DNA from: Caenorhabditis elegans
Taxonomy: Eukaryota > Nematoda > Chromadorea > Rhabditida > Rhabditidae
Reading direction: 5' to 3'
DNA length: 64,000 bases
Assembly (NCBI RefSeq): GCF_000002985.6
Contig: NC_003283.11
Span: 8,680,001-8,744,000 of the forward strand
Shown piece by piece: positions 22,978 through 33,986 of the stretch (position 1 is the first letter of the stretch; each line of letters opens with the position of its first letter). Below the pieces are notes generated by a model. The model saw nothing but the letters and a program-made list of their open reading frames with translations. It searched no databases and had not been told where the DNA came from. Position numbers and translations under genes: made by a program.

Positions 22978-23097
22978 AAAATTGTGATGTGGTTGAAAAT
23001 AGTTTCGAGGTATTACCTGATTTGTGGTTTTTTATGTCAAATATGGGGGAAAATGTTTGAAAATGGGTACTTGTGTATTATTGTAACCCCTTATTTC

Positions 23098-23532
23098 AAA
23101 GGTGGAGTAGCGCCAGCGGGGGGTTTTGTCTAAATGAATTTATAATGATCCAACAACCGAATATCATAATAAAACACTCAAAAAAATGTTAGATTTTTCA
23201 TAATTTCCGGTCAAAATTTTGGCAATTAGCCAAAATTTTGAGAAATACTGGCTTTTGAGGAAATTTAAAAAAATGTCGCAAGTTCCGACCCCTACAATGT
23301 TTTAATACAAATAATTTAAACAAATATAAAACATAAAAAATGTCGAAAAAAAAAAAATTTTTTGGTCGACTTCCAAATATATGAGTGGCAAAAACTGAGT
23401 AATTGCCACTTTTTGACAGTAAATAAAAAATTTTTAAGCATTTTTTGAAAAGTTTTTTCATGATACTTGGTCATTTTAGGACCAAAGGAGTATTTTTTAA
23501 CAATTTTCCCACTGGCGCTACTCCACCTTTAA
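23098..23532. mobile_element. 435-bp element with 19-bp inverted ends (AAAGGTGGAGTAGCGCCAG)
   Basis: AAAGGTGGAGTAGCGCCAG near 23099 is the reverse complement of CTGGCGCTACTCCACCTTT near 23513-23531. The interior is AT-rich with no gene. A second, end-less copy lies at about 29950-30352. It is located just upstream (5') of the repeat exon of the first mucin-like gene. Confidence 0.8.
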
Positions 23533-24266
23533 AGTAATTTGTTTACAATTGTAACGTTAACTTTTTAGCGAATATTCCATTTTCTTCAATATTCTTCGTG
23601 GCATTGAGTATTGTTCAATTAGTCATGACGTCAGTGACGTGAAAATGAGAAAAATTGTATACTAGATGTTATTCCTTATAAATGGTAATTTGTTTTTATG
23701 CTTGTTGAATTACCAAGAGCAGGGAATATAATAACCGGCTGGACGAAAAAGTAAAAAGATATGTTTATCAGATAAATTGAAACTTGAAAAAATTAATTTT
23801 TCATACTTTTAGATAGTAAAAAAAATAGTAAAAATTACGTATAATAAAATTTCGGGGCAAATTATCACTTACGTGAAAAATCCATTTTTAAAATGTAGGG
23901 GGTAATACAAGTTCCGAAATTTGTTATTTTAACATTTCGCAATCAATGTTCAACTTTCTGTGCGAAAAAGGTACCTTGCTGATCAAGATTGCTGCTTACT
24001 TTTCAATAGAATTAGTCAAATAAAATTTATTTGCAAAGGTTAAGGTTATAGATTTTTAACGCATAGTATGTACTTCATCTGTTTGAAACTTCTATGCGGT
24101 TACAATCATTACTTGAATCAGAGAAAATCTATGGTGAATTTTAAGGACCTCTTGTGGTTGTAGAGTGATGTCGTGTTGGAATGTGGCAGCCTCCCGAATG
24201 TTTGGCTGGAAATTGGAGAATAACATTTCAAGTTTTCTTGGACTCCTTTTCTACTCCGCCTTTCAA

Positions 24267-24403
24267 AGATTCTCACAGCAGCACTCTCGGCGCAACACCG
24301 GCGTGTGGGTGAGATTGTGGTGGTGGTTTTGTTTAAATTGTGTGATTTTTTGTTGATTTTCACGTTGTTTATCTTTGCTCCGAGAGTGCTGCTGTGAGAA
24401 TCT
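24267..24403. repeat. Perfect 24-bp inverted repeat with 89-bp loop
   Basis: Positions 24267-24290 (core TCTCACAGCAGCACTCTCGG) are exactly reverse-complementary to 24380-24403. Transcribed, it would form a perfect 24-bp stem. No related copy was noticed elsewhere in the window. The rest of 23533-25436 holds no gene I can support. Confidence 0.75.
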
Positions 24404-25436
24404 TGTGAGAATTTCAGCCTGAGCTCAGTTCTGAAATTTTGCAGCTAAAAATTCCGATGTGACCGTTTCTCAACATAGACTTTTAAATGAAGCAGGTTTT
24501 GTTCAAAAAACCGCTGTCACGTTCCGACAGTTCCCTTGTTAAATAGAACGTTTTCTTTTATTAAAAGCGTCATCTTTTCTGTATTTGTAGGCTTACAAAA
24601 GGAGTATTCCAACTCACTTTCAGTTCTATAAAACAGGAAGGCTTTTGAGAGGACGACAACAAATGCATAACCCGGGTAGAAAACTTGTCATTTTCAGAAA
24701 AAACATTTTAGCTTCTAAACTAATGAAAATACAAAGATAAGGGGTATTTCCGTTTTTTTTGGGAGTTTTTAAGAAATAAAAATTGCTAAAAAATATTATA
24801 AAATAATGTCTGAAAATTATTTTCTTATTATTACGTTTGTTTTGGTTTAGATAAGCGTTTTTAACATGAACTGTCGAATGAAATACTTAGGTTTCTTATG
24901 CTACTCACAACTGGACATCTTTTGTCAGAAAACCCCTTTTGAATAAAACAATAAAAACAATAAGTATCTCATCGTATCTTTTATTTTTCTAATGTAATAT
25001 TATGAGTCAATTTTACAAGTTTTAGTGGCGCTTTTACAAATTTAAAATATCTTTTCCATTCATTTCATTCTGAAGTAATAACTCAATCAAAACGATTTGC
25101 AATTTTTATGTTTTTTTTTCAGAAAAAACATTAATCCTAACCTGAGAACCATGAGAAGGTGCCCAGAGAAAAAGCATATGTCGTTTATATAACCCATGTA
25201 ACCCATGATTAGCAAAGGTGATCCGTAAATTTTTAGCTGCGAATCTTCAGAACCAAGGTCAAAGAGTACTCTCCAAGATGACAAAAATACAGAGTGCTCG
25301 ACTGCTCAGGGACACTCCCCCCCAGTTTTTTGGTGTTTCAGACACTTTCGAACTTTTATGCGGGAAACTAATGCTGGAATCGTACTCAGCACGAATTCTT
25401 CTAACTGTATCGAAGCACAATAAACAGAACCAACTT

Positions 25437-28400
25437 TCAAAACTGACTTGTATTGTTTGCAGCTGAAGACGTTGAAACTGCTGTAGTGGATTCGCTTGGA
25501 AATGTCATCGTGGATGTTTTATCAGACGTTTGTGTTTCAGAATTACATGGAGTCTCACTACTTGCAGAATTTGTGGCTGTAGACGATTGACCTGCTGTAG
25601 TTGAATCGCTTGAAACTGTCATAGTGGATGTTCCATCAGACGTTTGTGTTTCAGAATTACATGGAGTCTCACTACTTGCAGAATTTGTGACTGTAGACGA
25701 TGGGCCTGCTGTAGTTGAATCGCTTGAAACTGTCATAGTGGATGTTCCATCAGACGTCTGTGTTTCAGAATTACATGGAGTCTCACTACTTGCAGAATTT
25801 GTGGCTGTAGACGATTGACCTGCTGTAGTTGAATCGCTTGAAACTGTCATAGTGGATGTTCCATCAGACGTTTGTGTTTCAGAATTACATGGAGTCTCAC
25901 TACTTGCAGAATTTGTGACTGTAGACGATGGGCCTGCTGTAGTTGAATCGCTTGAAACTGTCATAGTGGATGTTCCATCAGACGTCTGTGTTTCAGAATT
26001 ACATGGAGTCTCACTACTTGCAGAATTTGTGACTGTAGACGATGGGCCTGCTGTAGTTGAATCGTTTGGAACTGTCATAGTGGATGTTCCATCAGACGTC
26101 TGTGTTTCAGAATTACATGGAGTCTCACTACTTGCAGAATTTGTGACTGTAGACGATGGGCCTGCTGTAGTTGAATCGCTTGAAACTGTCATAGTGAATG
26201 TTCCATCAGACGTTTGTGTTTCAGAATTACATGGAGTCTCACTACTTGCAGAATTTGTGACTGTAGACGATGGGCCTGCTGTAGTTGAATCGCTTGAAAC
26301 TGTCATAGTGAATGTTCCATCAGACGTTTGTGTTTCAGAATTACATGGAGTCTCACTACTTGCAGAATTTGTGACTGTAGACGATGGGCCTGCTGTAGTT
26401 GAATCGTTTGGAACTGTCATAGTGGATGTTCCATCAGACGTTTGTGTTTCAGAATTACATGGAGTCTCACTACTTGCAGAATTTGTGGCTGTAGACGATG
26501 GGCCTGCTGTAGTTGAATCGCTTGAAACTGTCATAGTGAATGTTCCATCAGACGTTTGTGTTTCAGAATTACATGGAGTCTCACTACTTGCAGAATTTGT
26601 GACTGTAGACGAATGGAGTCTCACAACTTGCAGAATTTGTGGCTGTAGACGATGGGCCTGGTGTAGTTGAATCGCTTGAAACTGTCATAGTGGATGTTCC
26701 ATCAGACGTTTGTGTTTCAGAATTACATGGAGTCTCACTACTTGCAGAATTTGTGACTGTAGACGATGGGCCTGCTGTAGTTGAATCGTTTGGAACTGTC
26801 ATAGTGGATGTTCCATCAGACGTCTGTGTTTCAGAATTACATGGAGTCTCACTACTTGCAGAATTTGTGGCTGTAGACGATGGGCCTGCTGTAGTTGAAT
26901 CGTTTGGAACTGTCATAGTGGATGTTCCATCAGACGTTTGTGTTTCAGAATTACATGGAGTCTCACTACTTGCAGAATTTGTGGCTGTAGACGATGGGCC
27001 TGCTGTAGTTGAATCGTTTGGAACTGTCATAGTGGATGTTCCATCAGACGTCTGTGTTTCAGAATTACATGGAGTCTCACTACTTGCAGAATTTGTGGCT
27101 GTAGACGATGGGCCTGCTGTAGTTGAATCGTTTGGAACTGTCATAGTGGATGTTCCATCAGACGTCTGTGTTTCAGAATTACATGGAGTCTCACTACTTG
27201 CAGAATTTGTGGCTGTAGACGATGGGCCTGCTGTAGTTGAATCGTTTGGAACTGTCATAGTGGATGTTCCATCAGACGTTTGTGTTTCAGAATTACATGG
27301 AGTCTCACTACTTGCAGAATTTGTGGCTGTAGACGATGGGCCTGCTGTAGTTGAATCGTTTGGAACTGTCATAGTGAATGTTCCATCAGACGTCTGTGTT
27401 TCAGAATTACATGGAGTCTCACTACTTGCAGAATTTGTGGCTGTAGACGATGGGCCTGCTGTAGTTGAATCGTTTGAAACTGTCATAGTGGATGTTCCAT
27501 CAGACGTTTGTGTTTCAGAATTACATGGAGTCTCACTACTTGCAGAATTTGTGACTGTAGACGATGGGCCTGCTGTAGTTGAATCGTTTGGAACTGTCAT
27601 AGTGAATGTTCCATCAGACGTCTGTGTTTCAGAATTACATGGAGTCTCACTACTTGCAGAATTTGTGGCTGTAGACGATGGGCCTGCTGTAGTTGAATCG
27701 CTTGAAACTGTCATAGTGGATGTTCCATCAGACGTTTGTGTTTCAGAATTACATGGAGTCTCACTACTTGCAGAATTTGTGGCTGTAGACGATGGGCCTG
27801 CTGTAGTTGAATCGCTTGAAACTGTCATAGTGGATGTTCCATCAGACGTTTGTGTTTCAGAATTACATGGAGTCTCACTACTTGCAGAATTTGTGGCTGT
27901 AGACGATGGGCCTGCTGTAGTTGAATCGCTTGAAACTGTCATAGTGGATGTTCCATCAGACGTTTGTGTTTCAGAATTACATGGAGTCTCACTACTTGCA
28001 GAATTTGTGACTGTAGACGATGGGCCTGCTGTAGTTGAATCGTTTGGAACTGTCATAGTGGATGTTCCATCAGACGTCTGTGTTTCAGAATTACATGGAG
28101 TCTCACTACTTGCAGAATTTGTGGCTGTAGACGATGGGCCTGCTGTAGTTGAATCGTTTGGAACTGTCATAGTGGATGTTCCATCAGACGTCTGTGTTTC
28201 AGAATTACATGGAGTCTCACTACTTGCAGAATTTGTGGCTGTAGACGATGGGCCTGGTGTAGTTGAATCGCTTGAAACTGTCATAGTGGATGTTCCATCA
28301 GACGTTTGTGTTTCAGAATTACATGGAGTCTCACTACTTGCAGAATTTGTGACTGTAGACGATGGGCCTGCTGTAGTTGAATCGCTTGAAACTGTCATAG

Positions 28401-31400
28401 TGAATGTTCCATCAGACGTTTGTGTTTCAGAATTACATGGAGTCTCACTACTTGCAGAATTTGTGGCTGTAGACGATGGGCCTGGTGTAGTTGAATCGCT
28501 TGAAACTGTCATAGTGGATGTTCCATCAGACGTTTGTGTTTCAGAATTACATGGAGTCTCACTACTTGCAGAATTTGTGACTGTAGACGATGGGCCTGCT
28601 GTAGTTGAATCGTTTGGAACTGTCATAGTGGATGTTCCATCAGACGTCTGTGTTTCAGAATTACATGGAGTCTCACTACTTGCAGAATTTGTGGCTGTAG
28701 ACGATGGGCCTGCTGTAGTTGAATCGTTTGGAACTGTCATAGTGGATGTTCCATCAGACGTTTGTGTTTCAGAATTACATGGAGTCTCACTACTTGCAGA
28801 ATTTGTGGCTGTAGACGATGGGCCTGCTGTAGTTGAATCGTTTGGAACTGTCATAGTGGATGTTCCATCAGACGTTTGTGTTTCAGAATTACATGGAGTC
28901 TCACTACTTGCAGAATTTGTGGCTGTAGACGATGGGCCTGCTGTAGTTGAATCGTTTGGAACTGTCATAGTGGATGTTCCATCAGACGTCTGTGTTTCAG
29001 AATTACATGGAGTCTCACTACTTGCAGAATTTGTGGCTGTAGACGATGGGCCTGCTGTAGTTGAATCGTTTGGAACTGTCATAGTGGATGTTCCATCAGA
29101 CGTCTGTGTTTCAGAATTACATGGAGTCTCACTACTTGCAGAATTTGTGGCTGTAGACGATGGGCCTGCTGTAGTTGAATCGTTTGGAACTGTCATAGTG
29201 GATGTTCCATCAGACGTCTGTGTTTCAGAATTACATGGAGTCTCACTACTTGCAGAATTTGTGGCTGTAGACGATGGGCCTGCTGTAGTTGAATCGTTTG
29301 GAACTGTCATAGTGGATGTTCCATCAGACGTTTGTGTTTCAGAATTACATGGAGTCTCACTACTTGCAGAATTTGTGGCTGTAGACGATGGGCCTGCTGT
29401 AGTTGAATCGTTTGGAACTGTCATAGTGGATGTTCCATCAGACGTTTGTGTTTCAGAATTACATGGAGTCTCACTACTTTCAGAATTTGTGACTGTAGAC
29501 GATGGGCCTGCTGTAGTTGAATCGTTTGGAACTGTCATAGTGGATGTTCCATCAGACGTTTGTGTTTCAGAATTACATGGAGTCTCACTACTTGCAGAAT
29601 TTGTGACTGTAGACGATGGGCCTGCTGTAGTTGAATCGTTTGGAACTGTCATAGTGGATGTTCCATCAGACGTTTGTGTTTCAGAATTACATGGAGTCTC
29701 ACTACTTGCAGAATTTGTGGCTGTAGACGATGGGCCTGCTGTAGTTGAATCGCTTGAAACTGTCATAGGGGATGTTCCATCAGACGTTTGTGTTTCAGAA
29801 TTACATGGAGTCTCACTACTTGCAGAATTTGTGACTGTAGACGATGGGCCTTCTGTAGTTGAATCGTTTGGAACTGTCATAGTGGATGTACCTTCTGACG
29901 TTTCTGAAATGTGTTCATTTGTTCATTGTTCGAACTTCAATTTGTTTTTTTTTCAAAACAATGCAGTTATAACGATCCAAAACGAGCGAATATCATAATA
30001 AAATACTCCAAACTTTTTATATTTTTCATAATTTCCGGTCAAATTTTTGGCAAATTGGGAAAATTTTGGATAATTGGAGCTTTTGAGAAAATTTGAAGAA
30101 ATGTCGCATGTTTCGACCGCTACAATTTTTTAATGCGAACAATTTAAACGAAAATATAACACAAAAATTGTAGAAAATTTTTCTTCGGTCGACTTCCAGA
30201 ATTATTAATGGCCAAAATTGAGTAATTGACACTTTTTGACAGTAAATAAAATTGTTTCAAATTTTGTTTGAATAGTTTTATCGTGATATTTGGTCATTTT
30301 GGGACCGATGGAATGGTTTTAACCAATTTTCCCACTGGTGCTCTTCCATCTGTAAGGAAAACTGGAACAAATAAATTTTATAAATTATTGAAACTACTAT
30401 ACAGAACAGAATGAAAATTAGAACAATCCTCATGGCCTAGGTTTTATCCATTTTTCAGAAAATTACTGAATTTTGTTACCGGTCAAGAGAGTGTAGTCAG
30501 CTGAAGAGAGACATATGTATCGAGACCAGGTATGTTTTCACCCGTTTTTTGTTTTGGATTTCACGGATGAAAAACATCCCTACTCGGGATCCAATGAGCG
30601 AGGCGCGCGAAGAACCGATATCTGTCGATTTGCGGTGCGTATGTTGAGAGGTAGTCTCTGTAAATCGATAAAAACTCCGCTTGCCGCGCCCTGCCCCTTT
30701 TGTCCCGAGGTGTCTGTATCTCTTCAACTGACTACAGTTTCTGGACCGGAAGTACCAGGATTTTTCCTGTTTATCTTTTGCAATGATTTGAAGTTTGAAT
30801 GCAAATTCTATAAATTTAAGGCAGTTTTCCCAATGACGATATTTTTTCACAAAAGAAACAAATAAGAAAATTTCGGAACAACCTATGTACTAACATAAAA
30901 ATTTCTTTCATCGTCAAATTCTCGAGATGGGAATTGTGTATAAAGAAGATGTATCCTCAATGGGAAAACTGTCTTAAAATTAAATATTCCTGCTCAATCT
31001 TACGAATATAACAAAAGAATAACTGGAAAATCCGTTAACATTGAGCGCCACTAAAATCGGCCACTGCGGATGAAAGCGGATTGTTACGGGAACACAAAGT
31101 TCTGAGAATGCGTATTGCGCAACATATCTGACGCACAAATATCTATGTGCAAAAACTAAAGTAATTCTAAAAGTGACTACTGTAACGCTTGTATGCTTAT
31201 ATGCTTGTAATGCTTGTAATGCTTGTTACGGGCTCAATTTTCGAAATGAATGTCGTTACGAAGGGAGACAAAGATACTCATTTTATTTCATTCGTTGGTA
31301 TTATTTTTGTTCATTATTAGCTTAATTTTAATATTCTATCAATAAAAAATAATTTTAATGCATTCCGAAATTCAAGCCTGTATATCGACACAAGTAGTCA

Positions 31401-32010
31401 TTTGAAGAATTACTGTACACTTTACGTTCTTCTCCGAGAAGACTACGCGAACTCCGAGAGGACTATGCGGAATCCTCATCTTCCAGATTTTTGGAGGTCA
31501 TTTTGCACATATTTTACCGTTTTCTCGCAAGAAAACAACATTATTTGTATTTCTTACTTGTATTTTCTCTTTTGTATATCACATTCTCTTCATGATAATT
31601 AAATCGTATTCAAAAAAAAAATTATTGAGACAGCCAGCGAGCACATGTAGTTTTTGCAAAGAGATATATTTTGCGTCAAATATGTTGCACAGTATTCTCA
31701 GATTATTGTGTTCCCCTTAATATCTACTTCTGCTAATTTACTTTATATAATGTTAATTTGTTTTTTTTTCAAAGCCACTTTCAAATTCATTTCGTCAATT
31801 TTCGTTAATTTATTTAGGCTTACAGCTTACGTTATATTAAGACTCACCAGTGAAATATAGTGGAGGTTTTGAAGTAGTTGTACTGCTCACTTCGGTTGAA
31901 GTAATGCATATACCATCTTTACAAGGAAGAGGTGGTCGACATCCGTTCGTTTTCAAAGTGAAAAATACAAGAAATATAAAGAAAACGTAGGATAATCGCA
32001 CTCTGAACAT
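25437..32010 (-). CDS. Secreted mucin-like protein with 38-residue Ser/Thr/Cys repeats; frame broken once
   Basis: Minus strand. Exon 1, 31848-32010, encodes a signal peptide (MFRVRLSYVFFIFLVFFTLK) followed by CRPPLPCKDGICITSTEV. It ends in phase 1 and matches a second exon starting at 29903 after ATTTCAG. That exon holds about 39 copies of a 38-residue unit (SSETPCNSETQTSDGTSTMT then VPNDSTTAGPSSTVTNSA), each with a single Cys, so inter- or intramolecular disulfides are possible in addition to dense O-glycosylation. At 26575-26620 one unit is shortened from 114 to 40 bp, a loss of 74 bp that shifts the frame; the downstream stop is at 26584-26586. The remaining nine or ten units stay open to a stop at 25437. 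The intron of about 1.9 kb contains two repeat elements. Family unknown. Confidence 0.65.
25470..29900. repeat. 114-bp minisatellite, about 39 copies
   Basis: Unit of 114 bp containing GTTTCAGAATTACATGGAGT and GACGATGGGCCTGCTGTAG. Very low divergence between copies (mainly gactgt/ggctgt, cgtttg/cgcttg, tttgtg/tctgtg), pointing to recent amplification or gene conversion. One copy at about 26580-26615 is internally deleted. Confidence 0.95.
29950..30352. repeat. Second copy of the 23098 element, ends degraded
   Basis: Shares long blocks with 23160-23520 (CATAATTTCCGGTCAAA, TTTTTGACAGTAAATAAA, TTTTCCCACTGG) in the same orientation. The right terminus has decayed to CTGGTGCTCTTCCATCTG and the left terminus is missing. 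It lies in the first intron of the second mucin-like gene. Confidence 0.75.
31086..31725. repeat. Inverted-repeat element interrupted by a 230-bp insertion
   Basis: The left arm (TTACGGGAACACAAAGTTCT then GAATGCGTATTGCGCAACAT) pairs with the right arm ending ATTCTCAGATTATTGTGTTC near 31710. The right arm is split at about 31417-31646 by unrelated sequence containing CTCCGAGAAGACTACGCGAA. I recognise the arm sequence as an abundant C. elegans palindromic family. Located in the intron of the second mucin-like gene. Confidence 0.65.
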
Positions 32011-32100
32011 TCCATGAAAGATAAGATGTGAATGAATGGTTTCTTTGCGGTTTTGTTCTGTTAAATGTACAATTGGAAATGCAAATAAATTGTTATTCAT

Positions 32101-33939
32101 TATTCAAAATTTAAATGTGACCACATATAAGTTCATCAAATATGCAGAAAAATTTGCATTAGCCGTTCTCAGATCAAAGCAAATCAATATTTAGAATTTT
32201 GAAAATTATCTGAAAATTAACTGAAAAAATTTGAATGGATTAAGGAAAAATGATAAATCTCAAGTTACTCAAATTATAAAACATTGTAATTACTTGTCAA
32301 TTGTTGAAAACTTTTTATCGATTTTCCAGCAGGTTTCACAAAGTTCATGGCAACCACTATAACTGTTAGAAAATCTTGTATAGTTTAAAAAACAACGGAG
32401 ACAGTGATTTTTGCTTTTCCGAATGCACAATGTTCCACATATAAGAGTTGTTTGTCATGGAGATTCGGGATTTTAGAGGTATTTTTCTCCGATTATTTTT
32501 CATAATATCAAGACGGGGATGGTGAGCGTCGTTATAGTGTGCGACGGAACACACTCACCCAGAAATTCTCTATGTTACGATATAACACAGTATAACAAAA
32601 ATCAACAATTTTATTTTTGTTAAAAGTTAAAAAATGAAACAGTTATTTAACAGTCCTCTTCTTTCCCCATATATCATCGCTTCTTGCTAGAGGTGGCATC
32701 GGCAGTGGCGATGTCAACGGAGAAAAAATAAATCTGAAAAATATTACGTATTATAGGAAGCTGGGTAGAAAAGAATTCAACGAGAAAATGTATATTTTGG
32801 TACAAAATAATTAATAGTGGTTTAAAAATTCGAACAAACAACACATAATTAAAATTGAATTAAACAATATAACTTGAAATAAAACTGATAAAAAATGTGT
32901 ATATAAAAATAAAATAAATCGATAAATCGAATACAAAGCTAAATAGAAATTGTTTTTTGTTTTGGTTTTGCTAGTTAGAAATGATTCCGCGCTAATTAGA
33001 ATAGACTTTATCTGCCATTGCTAATTAGAAATGATTCCGCGCTGATTATAATTGGCTTTGTCTGGCACGGCTAAGTAGAAACGACTCCGCGCTAATTAGA
33101 AATGGTTTTTTGTAGCTTTTCTAATTAGAAATGACCATGCGATGAGTGAAATATGGTTTTTTCTGGGTTTTCTAGTTAGAAATGATCTCCCACTAATTAG
33201 AAATGGTTTTTACCGTTTTTGCTAATTAGAAATGGGTTTCTGCTAATTAGAGGTGACTCTATGTTATCTGAGTAGGATTTTTCGTGATTAATAAGATTTC
33301 AAACACCGTGTCCAACTTTTCCGACGCCTACTTTGTCATTGAAAGCAAAAATTTATGTATTGTTTGTTTTAAAGTTTGCAGCTTTCAAAAACGTCACTCA
33401 CTCTCCAAGTAAAATTGTTATGCACCTATTTCGGAAAAACCTTTTTTTTTTAAATTTTCACAGTATTTTGGTCTATTATAAACTTAAAATAATTTAACAA
33501 ATACAACCACATCTTCTCAAAAAGAAATTTTAAAAAGGACCCTGAAACAGCTCAACCACAAAAGTGGAGCACTTTAAAGTAGACGAATACACTTATGAAT
33601 ATTTTCATTCGATTATATTCGTTTGATTTTCATAAAAGCCGAGTTGATCTCCTTGAAATACAAGTAGCGAAGTTATGGGTGGTAATTGCTTTCTCATGCT
33701 CAAAGTGGCCTCAAAATATCGATCTCTCTTATTATTTCAAAGTTGTGTTTTTTTAGGGTTCCTCAATCACCAATAGATCAATACTTGAAAATCAATTTTC
33801 GGACGTTTGGACACGGAAAAATTACCGAAATATTTACGAAATGTTAGTTAAAAGTAACCATTTGTTTAATAACTTTCCAACAAAAACAGAAAAATTAACA
33901 AATGCTTCATTCTGGAAATGAATTATCGTTTTCGGATGC
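32101..33939. other. Intergenic region; degenerate CTAATTAGAAATG repeats at 32960-33260
   Basis: No supported complete gene. About ten irregular copies of GCTAATTAGAAATGATTCC-like units occur every 25-40 bp between 32960 and 33260. On the minus strand 32651-32735 an exon-like segment after TTTTCAG reads FIFSPLTSPLPMPPLARSDD to a TAA stop and could be the 3' exon of the third mucin-like gene, but no donor connects it. Confidence 0.4.
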
Positions 33940-33986
33940 TTGTATATGAATTATTGTGCCACGAAAGTGGAAGGTAGAACTCAATG

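Noticed and set aside
19746-23060. Plus-strand open frame of over 1,100 codons through the 60-bp repeats (MSVEDTIGVVLEELNSVEL units)
   Set aside because: It is a by-product of a stop-free repeat unit. The minus frame has splice sites, a Cys-rich domain and a typical mucin composition, while the plus frame has no such context.
26639-29998. Plus-strand open frame of about 1,100 codons through the 114-bp repeats
   Set aside because: Same reason: the repeat is open on both strands, and only the minus frame connects in phase to a signal-peptide exon.
30497-30865. Overlapping 116-117-codon frames on both strands
   Set aside because: Lie in the intron of the second mucin-like gene, with no splice or domain support; the composition looks random.
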